DNA of 64,000 bases from Pseudomonadota bacterium. Its GTDB lineage: Bacteria; Pseudomonadota; Alphaproteobacteria; Rhizobiales; Xanthobacteraceae. The translations under genes and the position numbers were made by a program. Of this stretch, positions 44,259-53,319 are shown piece by piece. Position 1 is the first letter of the stretch, and each line of letters opens with the position of its first letter. The notes below the pieces were generated by a model. That model searched no databases and had not been told where the DNA came from. It saw nothing but the letters and a program-made list of their open reading frames with translations. The stretch spans positions 1 through 64,000 of the forward strand of contig JAGXAJ010000013.1 of NCBI GenBank assembly GCA_018971625.1, written 5' to 3'.

Positions 44259-45691
44259 GCGTCGAGCCGTTATGGAGATCGGGCGCGATGGCCGCGGCGA
44301 TGCGTGCCGTAGTGCAGGGTTCGCTGCCGGAAGCAATCACCGGTCTTTCCATCGACAGTCGCACGGTGGCGCCCGGCGAAGCCTATTTCGCGATCAAGGG
44401 CGACGTCCATGACGGGCATGCCTTCGTCGAAGCCGCGTTGAAAGCCGGCGCGGCGCTGGCGGTGGTAGAAACCGCGCAAGCCGCCAGCTTCGCCGGCGCG
44501 CCGCTTCTGGTGGTGGACGACGTGCTGGCCGGCCTGGTCGAGCTTGCCCATGCCGCGCGCGCGCGCCTGAACGGGCAGGTGATCGCCGTGACCGGTTCGG
44601 TCGGCAAGACCTCGACCAAGGAGGCCTTGCTGCACGTGCTTGGCGCGCAGGGCAAGACCCACGCCTCGACTGCTTCGTTCAACAATCATTGGGGCGTGCC
44701 GCTGTCGCTGGCGCGCTGTCCGGCCGATGCGAAGTTTGCGATCGCCGAGGTCGGGATGAACCACGCCGGCGAGATCCGGGCGCTGGTCAGGATGGTGCGG
44801 CCGCATGTCGCCATCATCACCACCGTCGAGCCGGTGCATCTGGAGTTCTTTACCGGCATCGAAGCGATCGCGGATGCCAAGGCAGAAATTTTCGAGAGCC
44901 TCGAGTCCAATGGGTCCGTAGTGCTCAACCGCGACAATGCGCAATTCGGGCGACTGCAAGCGCGCGCCAGGGAGCTCGGCATCTCCCGCATTGTCTCGTT
45001 CGGCGCCGACAAGGCATCTGATGCACGGCTCGTCGATCTGTCCCTGCACGCGACATGCTCGGCGGTTCATGCCGACATCCTCGGGCGGGAAGTCACCTAC
45101 AAGCTCGGCATGCCTGGCCGCCACATGGCGATGAACTCGCTGGCGGTGCTGGCGGCCTCGGCGCTGGTCGGCGCCGACCTCGCGCGCGCCGCGCTGTCGC
45201 TATCGCAGATCGGGCCGGCCGCGGGCCGCGGCGTGCGACGCAGGCTCGACGTTTCGAGCGGCGAGGCAATCCTGATCGACGAAAGCTACAATGCCAATCC
45301 GGCCTCGATGGCGGCGGCGCTGAACGTACTCGGCCAGGCGCCGGTCGGGCCGCGCGGCCGGCGGATCGCGATGCTCGGCGACATGCTTGAATTGGGACCC
45401 AGCGGCCCCGCGCTGCATGGCGGCCTGATCGAGGCCATCAAGGCCAATCGCATCGATCTGGTATATTGTTGTGGTCCGTTGATGCGTAACCTGTGGGACG
45501 CTCTTTCCACCGGCAAGCGGGGCGGCTATGCCGAGAGCGCGGCGGCTTTGGAGACACAGGCGGTGGCCGCGATTCGCGCCGGCGATGCCATCATGGTCAA
45601 GGGATCGCTGGGCTCGAAGATGAAGACGATTGTCAACGCGCTTGAAAAGCGCTTCCCCGGCAAGGCCGCGCTCGACGACGCCGCGGTATAG
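44255..45691 (+). CDS. murF: UDP-MurNAc-pentapeptide synthetase MurF
   Basis: 478 residues, adds D-Ala-D-Ala to UDP-MurNAc-tripeptide. SIDSRTVAPGEAYFAIKG opens the substrate domain, VIAVTGSVGKTSTKEALLHV is the ATP loop, NNHWGVPLSL and MNHAGEIRALV follow, and DESYNANPASMAAALNVL is the C-terminal signature. ATGA overlap with murE. Confidence 0.93.
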   Translation: MSVEPLWRSGAMAAAMRAVVQGSLPEAITGLSIDSRTVAPGEAYFAIKGDVHDGHAFVEAALKAGAALAVVETAQAASFAGAPLLVVDDVLAGLVELAHAARARLNGQVIAVTGSVGKTSTKEALLHVLGAQGKTHASTASFNNHWGVPLSLARCPADAKFAIAEVGMNHAGEIRALVRMVRPHVAIITTVEPVHLEFFTGIEAIADAKAEIFESLESNGSVVLNRDNAQFGRLQARARELGISRIVSFGADKASDARLVDLSLHATCSAVHADILGREVTYKLGMPGRHMAMNSLAVLAASALVGADLARAALSLSQIGPAAGRGVRRRLDVSSGEAILIDESYNANPASMAAALNVLGQAPVGPRGRRIAMLGDMLELGPSGPALHGGLIEAIKANRIDLVYCCGPLMRNLWDALSTGKRGGYAESAAALETQAVAAIRAGDAIMVKGSLGSKMKTIVNALEKRFPGKAALDDAAV

Positions 45692-45701
45692 GGCGGATTG
45701 A

Positions 45702-46805
45702 ATGTTTTATTGGCTGATCGATCTTTCCAACACGGTCCCGGGCCTCGGCATCTTCCGCTCGTTCCTCAATGTGTTTCGTTACATCACCTTCCGCACCGGC
45801 GGCGCCATGGTCACCGGCGCGCTGTTCGTGTTCATGTTCGGTCCCTGGATCATCGATCATTTGAGGCTGCGCCAGGGCAAGGGCCAGCCGATCCGCACCG
45901 ATGGTCCGCAATCCCATCTCGTCAAGAAGGGCACGCCGACGATGGGCGGGCTGATGATCCTGTCGGGATTGCTGGTCTCGACGGTGTTATGGGCCAACCC
46001 GCTCAATCCTTATGTCTGGATCGTGCTCGCGGTCACGCTCGGCTTCGGCTTCGTCGGCTTCTACGATGACTACCTCAAAGTCACCAAGCAGACCCATAGC
46101 GGCTTTGCCGGCCGGGTCCGGCTTCTGATCGAGGCGGTGATCGCGCTTGCCGCAACCTACGCGCTGGTGCGGCTCGGCCGCGATCCGTTTTCGACCTCGC
46201 TGGTCATTCCGTTCTTCAAGGATATCGTGCTGAACTTCGGTTGGTTCTTCGTGCTGTTCGGCGCCTTCATCATGGTTGGCGCGGGCAACGCGGTGAACCT
46301 CACCGATGGCCTCGACGGTCTCGCCATCGTGCCGGTGATGATCGCGGCCGCCAGTTTCGGCATGATCGCCTATCTCGCCGGCAACGCGGTATTCTCCGAT
46401 TATCTGCAGATCAACTACGTCGCGGGCACCGGCGAACTCGCGGTGCTGTGCGGCGCGGTGCTCGGCGCCGGCCTCGGATTCCTGTGGTTCAACGCGCCGC
46501 CGGCGTCGATCTTCATGGGCGACACCGGCTCGCTCGCGCTCGGCGGCATGCTCGGCTCGATCGCGGTCGCGGTGAAGCACGAGATCGTGCTGGCGGTGAT
46601 CGGCGGCCTGTTCGTGCTGGAGGCGGTGTCGGTGATCGTGCAGGTGGCGTCCTTCAAGCTGACCGGCAAGCGCGTGTTCCGGATGGCGCCGCTGCATCAT
46701 CATTTCGAGCAGAAGGGCTGGACCGAGCCGCAGATCGTGATCCGGTTCTGGATCATCTCGGTGATGCTGGCGCTGGCAGGCCTTTCCACGCTGAAGCTGC
46801 GGTGA
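45702..46805 (+). CDS. mraY: Phospho-N-acetylmuramoyl-pentapeptide transferase MraY
   Basis: 367 residues with about ten membrane spans; makes lipid I from UDP-MurNAc-pentapeptide and undecaprenyl phosphate. [35 protein letters not shown] with catalytic [22 protein letters not shown], and [19 protein letters not shown] are all intact. It is the last gene before the interrupted part of the cluster. Confidence 0.95.
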   Translation: MFYWLIDLSNTVPGLGIFRSFLNVFRYITFRTGGAMVTGALFVFMFGPWIIDHLRLRQGKGQPIRTDGPQSHLVKKGTPTMGGLMILSGLLVSTVLWANPLNPYVWIVLAVTLGFGFVGFYDDYLKVTKQTHSGFAGRVRLLIEAVIALAATYALVRLGRDPFSTSLVIPFFKDIVLNFGWFFVLFGAFIMVGAGNAVNLTDGLDGLAIVPVMIAAASFGMIAYLAGNAVFSDYLQINYVAGTGELAVLCGAVLGAGLGFLWFNAPPASIFMGDTGSLALGGMLGSIAVAVKHEIVLAVIGGLFVLEAVSVIVQVASFKLTGKRVFRMAPLHHHFEQKGWTEPQIVIRFWIISVMLALAGLSTLKLR

Positions 46806-46820
46806 CGCGATCGTTTTTTA

Positions 46821-47196
46821 CGTCATGGCCGGGCTTGTCCCGGCCACCCACGTCTTCATACGACGGTTTCGAACAGATCGTTCCATTCGGGATTGCTGGC
46901 CATGATCGTTCTTACTTTCCACGCGCGCGGCCAATGCTTGATATTGTGTTCGCGCTGGATCGCCGCTTGAATATTGTCAAATCGTTCGAAATAAACGAGA
47001 CGCTTCAACCCATGCCGCTTGGTAAACCCGTCGACAAATCCGGATCGATGTTCGAAAATGCGGCGTACGAGATCGTTCGTCACTCCGACATACAAAATGC
47101 CATTGGGTCGGTTGGTGAGGATGTAAACGTAGCCGCCCTTTATCATGGTGCAAAGGTAAAAGACGTGGATGGCCGGGACAAGCCCGGCCATGACGA
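46821..47196. mobile_element. GIY-YIG cassette 1 with inverted hairpin arms (between mraY and murD)
   Basis: The left arm (about 46821-46856) reads CATGGCCGGGCTTGTCCCGG then CCACCCACGTCTTC; the right arm (about 47158-47196) is its inverse, GACGTGGATGGCCGGGACAA then GCCCGGCCATGACG. Each arm is itself a GGCCGGG...CCCGGCC hairpin. Between them lies one small GIY-YIG gene. A related cassette is at 56009-56420. The arrangement recalls REP/BIME elements with a dedicated nuclease, but with a GIY-YIG protein. Confidence 0.72.
46856..47146 (-). CDS. Small GIY-YIG nuclease-fold protein, copy 1
   Basis: 96 residues. GGYVYILTNRPNGILYVGVT at the start has the GIY-YIG signature as VYI...YVG; the catalytic Arg is in DLVRRIFEHRSGF; the family Glu/His region is AIQREHNIKHWPRAWKVRTI. 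It is opposite in direction to the dcw genes. It is bounded on both sides by inverted palindromic arms: its stop codon overlaps the end of the left arm. A second gene, about four-fifths identical by eye, is at 56044-56334. A longer frame to 47191 runs into the arm and is rejected. Confidence 0.82.
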   Translation of the reverse strand: MIKGGYVYILTNRPNGILYVGVTNDLVRRIFEHRSGFVDGFTKRHGLKRLVYFERFDNIQAAIQREHNIKHWPRAWKVRTIMASNPEWNDLFETVV

Positions 47197-47262
47197 AGAT
47201 TTGGTCGCACCGCGTCGTCGATCCACCCTCTCCCGCAAGGGGAGAGAGGAAAGTAAGAGATC

Positions 47263-48663
47263 ATGATCCCTGTCACTTCCTTTGCCGGCAAGACGGTCGC
47301 GGTGTTCGGCCTCGGCGGCTCCGGGCTTGCGAGCTGCCACGCCCTGAAGGCGGGGGGCGCCGAAGTGATCGCCGGCGATGACAACGCCGACAATGTTGTC
47401 AAGGCAGCGCAGGCCGGATTCATCACCGCCGATCTGCGCACGGTGTCATGGGCGAATTTCGCCGCGCTGATCCTGACGCCGGGCGCGCCACTGACCCATC
47501 CTGCGCCGCACTGGAGCGTGCTGGCGGCGCGACAGGCCGGCATCGAAGTGATCGGCGACATCGAATTGTTCTGCCGCGAGCGCCGCCGTCATGCGCCGGA
47601 CGCGCCGTTCGTCGCGATCACCGGTACCAACGGCAAGTCGACCACCACGGCGCTGATCGCGCATCTGATGCGGGTAGCCGGCTACGACACCCAGATGGGC
47701 GGCAACATCGGCACCGCGATCCTGTCGCTGGAGCCGCCGCGCATGGGCCGCGTGCATGTGATCGAGATGTCGTCGTACCAGATCGATCTGTCGCCCTCGC
47801 TCGATCCTTTGGTCGGAATCCTGCTCAACATCAGCGAGGATCACATCGATCGCCATGGCACGCTGGAGCATTACGCGGCCGTCAAGGAGCGCCTGGTCGC
47901 CGGCGTGCAGCCGCGCGGCACTTCGGTTGTCGGCGTCGATGACGGATGGAGCCGCAACATTGCCGACCGTATCGAGCGATCGGGCAAGCGCGTGATCCGC
48001 ATCTCCGTCAAGAATCCTCTCGCCGACGGCATCTATGTCGAGCGCGAAACCATCCTGCGCGCCGCGGGTGGCGCGCGCAGCGAGGTAGCGCGGATCGGCG
48101 GCATCGGCTCGCTGCGCGGCCTGCACAACGCGCAGAACGCGGCCTGCGCCGCGGCCTGCGCGCTGGCGCTCGGCGTTGATCTGGACGTGCTGCAAAGCGC
48201 CTTGCGCAGCTTTCCGGGCCTGGCGCACCGCATGGAGCAGGTCGGCCGCCGCGACAACGTCCTGTTCGTCAACGATTCCAAGGGCACCAACTCGGACGCG
48301 GCGGCGCATGCGCTTTCGTCCTTTGCCGACATCTTCTGGATCGCCGGCGGCAAGCCGAAGCTCGGCGGCATCACCGGCCTTGCCGAATACTTTCCGCGTA
48401 TCCGCAAGGCCTATCTGATCGGCGAGGCGGCGGCCGAATTCGCTGGCACCTTGGGCGAGCAGGTGCCGCACGAGATCTCGCAAACGCTCGACGTCGCCGT
48501 CGCCAGTGCGGCGCACGACGCGGCGGCTTCCGGCATCGCCGATCCCGTGGTGCTGCTGTCGCCGGCGTGCGCCTCGTTCGATCAGTACCGCAATTTCGAA
48601 ATCCGCGGCGCCAGGTTTCGCGAGCTCGTCACGGCCTTGCCGGGCGTCAAGCCGGTGGTGTGA
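47263..48663 (+). CDS. murD: UDP-MurNAc-L-alanine:D-glutamate ligase MurD
   Basis: 466 residues. N-domain [23 protein letters not shown] loop [58 protein letters not shown], and [20 protein letters not shown] are typical MurD signatures. The gap upstream contains GIY-YIG cassette 1; the gap downstream contains repeat DNA and a defence-like gene. GGGAGAGAGGAAAGTAAGAG precedes the ATG. Confidence 0.94.
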   Translation: MIPVTSFAGKTVAVFGLGGSGLASCHALKAGGAEVIAGDDNADNVVKAAQAGFITADLRTVSWANFAALILTPGAPLTHPAPHWSVLAARQAGIEVIGDIELFCRERRRHAPDAPFVAITGTNGKSTTTALIAHLMRVAGYDTQMGGNIGTAILSLEPPRMGRVHVIEMSSYQIDLSPSLDPLVGILLNISEDHIDRHGTLEHYAAVKERLVAGVQPRGTSVVGVDDGWSRNIADRIERSGKRVIRISVKNPLADGIYVERETILRAAGGARSEVARIGGIGSLRGLHNAQNAACAAACALALGVDLDVLQSALRSFPGLAHRMEQVGRRDNVLFVNDSKGTNSDAAAHALSSFADIFWIAGGKPKLGGITGLAEYFPRIRKAYLIGEAAAEFAGTLGEQVPHEISQTLDVAVASAAHDAAASGIADPVVLLSPACASFDQYRNFEIRGARFRELVTALPGVKPVV

Positions 48664-48966
48664 GGGCGCTTGCCGCCAAGGACGCTGCGCAGCGTGTAGC
48701 TGCGCTGCTGATCCGGGACGTGAGACTTCATCGGTGCCATCCCGGCGCTTTCTTCTCCCTTCCCCCTTGCGGGTGTAGGCTGACCACACTCCGAGCGACT
48801 GGACCGCTTGGTCATCGCGCCTGATCATCTCCGGGTTTTAAAGTTTAATCAGCAAATCCCGCGATTGGAGGCATTAGCATTCTCGGAACGACGCATTTAA
48901 GATTGCGAGTCGAAGCATTCTATTGTTAGTTGGTAATATCCTGTCGTGCCAACCCGCGGATGAACT
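48664..48966. other. Spacer between murD and the DUF262 gene
   Basis: Contains a repeat arm CTCCCTTCCCCCTTGCGGGT (about 48758-48777), then the base composition turns AT-rich from about 48830 on. Its inverse, CCCGCAAGGGGGAGGGGAA, is at about 51163-51181 on the other side of the DUF262 gene. No gene is seen; the DUF262 promoter is likely in the AT-rich part. Confidence 0.5.
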
Positions 48967-51111
48967 ATGCCTCAGCCAGAGCCAATCGATCCTGGAAAAT
49001 ATAATTTTCTTACGGTTATGAACGACATCGAGCATGGACGCGTTCGTCTTCCACCGTTCCAGCGAGAATTCGTATGGAGTCCAACAAAAGTTGTCGACCT
49101 AATGGACAGCATATACAAAGGCTTCCCAGTCGGCAGTTTTTTCTATTGGAAGGCTGACCGCAAGTACGTGAATCTCTTTCGCGATATTGAAGGCCTTCTA
49201 TTGCCTCCACCTGCGCAAGATCAGGAACTCTTTTTTATTTTGGATGGGCAGCAAAGATTGACCTCCATCTGGACCACCTTCAAAGGAGCAACTGTCAACG
49301 GCAAAAATTACTCAGAGATCTGTCTCGATTTGAATGCGGGCGCGGAATATGAAAGCGGCAGTCCAGAAGAGCGACGTCAGATAAAGGTGTTCAAGGAGAT
49401 TGAGCGCGACAATGATACGTTTATTTCGCTTCGCGATATATTGTCTGAGAGCACGGTTTCTTACGACGAAATTCGAGATCTATTGACGCCAGAAAAGAAG
49501 CAAACTCTTTCCAAGGCTCGCGACCGCTTTAGAAACTATCCTTTTTCAGTCGTAAAAATTTTTAACCTGGAGCTGGAGGATGCCGTCGAGGTCTTTCAGC
49601 GAATCAACCAAGGCGGAAAACGGCTAACGCGGTTTGAATTGGTCGCCGCCAATTGTTGGTCCGAATCTTTTAATTTGGCAAAGTCGGTGCGAGAGTTCAA
49701 CGAACGCGTCAAGCAACGCACAGATTTCGGATTGGTCGAACCGATCACATTTGTTCAGGCAATGGCCCTTGTTGAGTTCGGTCAGTGTAAGACAGAACAC
49801 GAACTCAAGCTCCGAAGCGAAAAGGTGAAGGAGCTTTGGCCTCGTATTTCAAAGGCCATCGGTGATGCAATTGATTGGATGCGAGATCATTATGGGGTCA
49901 TTAGAAGGGACATGATCCCTTATGACGCGATGCTTTCCGTCCTCGCGTGCTATTTCGCCCAGCATGGCACAAACGTCCCGCTGGAGCACAAGCAATGGAT
50001 CGATAGGTGGTTTTGGCGATCAGCTTTTTCCGAACGTTACTCCAAAGCACAAACGGGACAGATGGCCAATGACACCAAAGCAATTGCCGACCTCATCAAT
50101 GGGCAGATTAGGCTTCCGGATTATCCATTAACAATTAAGAAGGATGATGTTCGGAAGATGAAAATAAACCGTGCTTCTGGCGCGGCGCGAAACGCAATCT
50201 TATGTCTTCTCGCCAGCGCAAAGCCGAAGCACCTTATCAACGGAGCGGATGTTTCACTTGCCAAAGACCATTTTAGTGTTGTGAAGGACCCTAACGCTCA
50301 TCACATCTTTCCAAAGAATTTTTTGAAAAAAGAACTCAAGCGGCCAATCGAAGACGTTCATCTCTTGCCGAATTTCTGTTATTTGCCAGCTGATTTAAAC
50401 AACAAAATCAAAGACAGGGCACCTTCTGACTATTTTGCTGATTTCGAGCGTAGCAACCGCAACATCGAAACAGCTTTACGTTCCCATCTGATTCCATCGG
50501 GTAAGGACTCTCCGATATTTAAAGACGACTATAGTTTATTCCTGGACGAGAGAACCAATCTGATTTGGGCGGAAATTCTGGAAGCCGTTGGTGAAGGGGA
50601 TATTTACAATTCTGGAGCTTCTGTGCCTGGCGATGTAGCGCGCCTTGCGATTGACGAAATCGAAGTAAAACTGCGCCGAGCTGTACACGACAGCCTAAGG
50701 TTGAATCTCGACGAATTTTATTGGAAAAAGGCTATACCAGGTGACCTGCAAGCCAAGATAAAAGAGCGAATAAGTGAAAGTAACCGATCGAAAATTGTGA
50801 ATCGGATCGATGACCCGCTCATTCGTCTTCAGTACAGCGATATAATGGATCTTCAAAAAATTATCGATAAAAACTGGGAGTGTTTTAAAGATCGTTTCGA
50901 CAGTCGGGAGTCTCTTAAATCGCACTTCTTGGCTCTTAAGAGCTATCGCAATCCACTTGGTCACGCGCGAGATATGGATATCGTTGAACAAAAACAGGGT
51001 GAAGCTGCTGTTGTGTGGTTCAGGAGAGCGCTAGCCGCTCCTGTCGACGCAAGCCAATCTACTTCGGTGACTGTCGAGAGCTCGCGCAAGGAGCCAGTTG
51101 ATCAGAGCTGA
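48967..51111 (+). CDS. DUF262/HNH (GmrSD/SspE-like) protein fused to a Swt1-type HEPN-like domain
   Basis: 714 residues, strikingly AT-rich compared with its neighbours. N-terminal DUF262: LPPFQREFVWSPTKVVDLMD (29-48) and the signature ILDGQQRLTSIW (91-102). Middle: a DUF1524-type HNH site, DPNAHHIFPKNF (441-452), followed by LLPNFCYLPADLNNKI (467-482). C-terminal: a helical domain (about 555-680) with AVHDSLRLNLDEFYWKKAIP and RNPLGHARDM (661-670), the R-x4-H pattern of HEPN ribonucleases of the Swt1 group. DUF262 proteins with HNH act in type IV restriction (GmrSD) and phosphorothioate-sensing (SspE) defence. Standing inside the dcw cluster with foreign base composition, it is a transferred gene. 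The HEPN assignment is the less certain part. Confidence 0.82.
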   Translation: MPQPEPIDPGKYNFLTVMNDIEHGRVRLPPFQREFVWSPTKVVDLMDSIYKGFPVGSFFYWKADRKYVNLFRDIEGLLLPPPAQDQELFFILDGQQRLTSIWTTFKGATVNGKNYSEICLDLNAGAEYESGSPEERRQIKVFKEIERDNDTFISLRDILSESTVSYDEIRDLLTPEKKQTLSKARDRFRNYPFSVVKIFNLELEDAVEVFQRINQGGKRLTRFELVAANCWSESFNLAKSVREFNERVKQRTDFGLVEPITFVQAMALVEFGQCKTEHELKLRSEKVKELWPRISKAIGDAIDWMRDHYGVIRRDMIPYDAMLSVLACYFAQHGTNVPLEHKQWIDRWFWRSAFSERYSKAQTGQMANDTKAIADLINGQIRLPDYPLTIKKDDVRKMKINRASGAARNAILCLLASAKPKHLINGADVSLAKDHFSVVKDPNAHHIFPKNFLKKELKRPIEDVHLLPNFCYLPADLNNKIKDRAPSDYFADFERSNRNIETALRSHLIPSGKDSPIFKDDYSLFLDERTNLIWAEILEAVGEGDIYNSGASVPGDVARLAIDEIEVKLRRAVHDSLRLNLDEFYWKKAIPGDLQAKIKERISESNRSKIVNRIDDPLIRLQYSDIMDLQKIIDKNWECFKDRFDSRESLKSHFLALKSYRNPLGHARDMDIVEQKQGEAAVVWFRRALAAPVDASQSTSVTVESSRKEPVDQS

Positions 51112-51999
51112 GCGCCACACCGTGGTCAAAAAACGGAACTGACGCCGCTCTCACTATATCCCCCGCAAGGGGGAGGGGAATAGAAGGATCTCCGCCAGCC
51201 GCGATGAAATAACCCGGACGGGCAAATCACCTGAAACCTGTCCAGTCTCTTCGCAAAAATTTTCTGCTTTTCTTTTTCGGCAAATCAGTTGCCTATCTCC
51301 GCCATTCCGTTCCGAAGAGGGGCGTTGGCCATCGTCACGAACGTTGGGACGGGATGCGGTGGACGCGATGGCGTCGTCGCGCGCCTGGTGCGCGTGGACG
51401 AACGACGCGATCGCGGACGGCGAAGTCGTGTGGTCCGGACGCCCCGACGCTGGCGTCAAGTCGCGCGGAATTTTCCGCGCGGCGAACGGTGACAACAAAG
51501 CCCGGTCGCCGCGGAGAGCACGAAGGAAACCGTTAAAACCATTGCGCAGGGAATGCCGGGTGTTTTCCCGGTGTGACCGTGGTGACTAACGCGCGTGCTT
51601 TCTACACACCACGCGCGGCTGCGGGCGCTCCGGGCGCCCGGCATTCCCCGCGCCCTCTTTGATTTAGGCGCGAACTTGTATTGCAAAACTCGGGCGCATG
51701 CTGTCGCGAGAACGAGAAGCCATATCCATTCGTCGTTCCGGGGCGCGCGAAGTGCGAGCCCGAAAACTATACTCCCTGTGTCAAAGTTCGCTCTGGGACT
51801 CCGTTATCGCGAAACAACGACTACAGGGGTTATGGATTCCGGGCCCACGCCAAGAGGCGTGTCCCGGAATGACGAACTTTTTCTCATCGTGCCTGCGAAC
51901 GCAGCGCCGTCCCTCCGCCAAAAGATTGCGAGTCCGTTAACTCCTTGGAAACCAACCTCGGCCACGAATAAGCGAGCCCTCCGCCCAAAGGGAATAGCC
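51112..51999. repeat. Tract of dispersed repeats upstream of ftsW
   Basis: No real gene is supported. Unit one (about 51163-51200) is the inverse of the repeat arm left of the DUF262 gene. Unit two (about 51330-51690) has a coding-like look in several frames, including GACAACAAAGCCCGGTCGCC and CGCGGAGAGCACGAAGGAAA, but resembles a multi-copy Bradyrhizobium repeat. Unit three (about 51738-51876) begins TTCCGGGGCGCGCGAAGTGC and ends CCGGAATGACGAAC. The ftsW promoter must lie in the last 100 bases. Confidence 0.6.
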
Positions 52000-53157
52000 A
52001 TGATCTCCCGTGAACAGCGCACGCCCCTCAGCGAATGGTGGTGGACCGTCGACCGCCTGCAACTGGCGGCGATCATCGCGCTGATGCTGGCGGGGGTCAT
52101 TCTGTCGCTGGCGGCGAGCCCGCCGGTAGCGACCAGGATCGGGCTCGACCCGTTCCATTTCTTCAACCGGCATGTGTTTTTTTTGCTCCCGTCGTTCGTC
52201 GTGATGATCGCTGTGTCGTTTCTGTCGCCGCGGCAGATCCGCCGCAGCGCGCTGATCGTGTTCGCGATCTCGATCGCGCTGATCGTGGCGACGCTTCTCG
52301 TCGGCCCTGAGGTGAAGGGTGCGCGGCGCTGGATCACGCTGCTCGGCGTCAACATCCAGGCTTCCGAAGCCGCCAAGCCCGCTTTCGTGGTGCTGGCGGC
52401 GTGGCTGTTTGCGGAATCGGCCGACCGGCCGGAGATGCCGGCCACTTCGATGGCACTCGTGCTGCTGCTGACGCTGGTGTCGCTGTTGGTGATGGAGCCC
52501 GATTTCGGCCAGACCATGCTGATGCTGATGGTGTGGGGATCGCTGTTCTTCATCGCCGGCATGCGGATGGTCTGGGTGCTGGGATTGGCGGGCGCCGCCA
52601 GTGCCGGATTGTTCGGGGCGTACCTTCTGGTCCCGCACGTCGCCGCCCGCATCAAGCACTTCATGAATCCGGCATCGGGAGATACGTTCCAGGTCGATAC
52701 CGCGATGGAGGCGTTCTACAATGGCGGCTGGTTCGGGCTTGGACCGGGCGAGGGTATTGCCAAGCGCAGCCTGCCGGACAGCCATACCGATTTCGTGTTC
52801 GCGGTTGGCGCGGAGGAGTTTGGAATCGTCCTCTGCCTGGCGCTGCTGGCGCTATACGCCTTCATCGTGATCCGCGCCTTGTTGCGCGCCTATGCAAGCG
52901 AGGACATGTTCGCGCGGTTCGCGGCTTGCGGCCTTGCAGTGCTGTTCGGCGTGCAGGCCGCCATCAACATGTCGGTCAATCTGCAACTGATCCCGGCCAA
53001 GGGCATGACGCTGCCGTTCATCTCCTATGGCGGCTCGTCGATGGTGTCGCTGGCTTACGGCGTCGGCATGATGCTGGCCCTGACCCGGCACCGGCCGCGT
53101 ACCGAAATGCAATCGATCGGCGAGGCCGCCACCGCGGCCGCGCATCGCTATGCCTGA
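52000..53157 (+). CDS. ftsW: Septal peptidoglycan polymerase FtsW (SEDS)
   Basis: 385 residues with about ten membrane spans; polymerises lipid II with FtsI. KGARRWITLLGVNIQASEAA, MEPDFGQTMLMLMVWGSLFF, SHTDFVFAVGAEEFGIVLCL, and LIPAKGMTLPFISYGGSSMV are the SEDS signatures; the catalytic Asp lies in the KGARRW-LEPDFG region. The ATG at 52000 follows GGGAATAGCC; earlier codons run into repeat DNA. Confidence 0.93.
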   Translation: MISREQRTPLSEWWWTVDRLQLAAIIALMLAGVILSLAASPPVATRIGLDPFHFFNRHVFFLLPSFVVMIAVSFLSPRQIRRSALIVFAISIALIVATLLVGPEVKGARRWITLLGVNIQASEAAKPAFVVLAAWLFAESADRPEMPATSMALVLLLTLVSLLVMEPDFGQTMLMLMVWGSLFFIAGMRMVWVLGLAGAASAGLFGAYLLVPHVAARIKHFMNPASGDTFQVDTAMEAFYNGGWFGLGPGEGIAKRSLPDSHTDFVFAVGAEEFGIVLCLALLALYAFIVIRALLRAYASEDMFARFAACGLAVLFGVQAAINMSVNLQLIPAKGMTLPFISYGGSSMVSLAYGVGMMLALTRHRPRTEMQSIGEAATAAAHRYA

Positions 53158-53177
53158 TTGAAAGAAGATGTATTCTC

Positions 53178-53296
53178 CGTCATTGCGAGCCACGGGGCGG
53201 ACGAATGCCCGCCCGATGACAGGCTCCGCGAAGCAATCCAGAGCCACAGTGTTACTCTGGATTGCTTCGTCGTTTTCGCTCCTCGCAATAACAATC
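53178..53296. repeat. Palindromic repeat between ftsW and murG
   Basis: CGTCATTGCGAGCCACGGGG opens it; GAAGCAATCCAGAG pairs with CTCTGGATTGCTTC around an 11-base loop, and CGCTCCTCGCAATAAC closes it. This unit type (CGTCATTGCGAG ... GAAGCAATCCAGA) is frequent in Bradyrhizobium. Confidence 0.75.
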
Positions 53297-53319
53297 GTTT
53301 GGCGATAGAGACTAGGCCG

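Noticed and set aside
47446..48828. 460-residue minus-strand frame opposite murD
   Set aside because: murD is unambiguous; the mirror is Arg/Asp-rich shadow.
51595..51999. Upstream extension of the ftsW frame by 135 codons
   Set aside because: The extension is translated dispersed repeat; the true N-terminus begins at 52000 just before the first membrane span.
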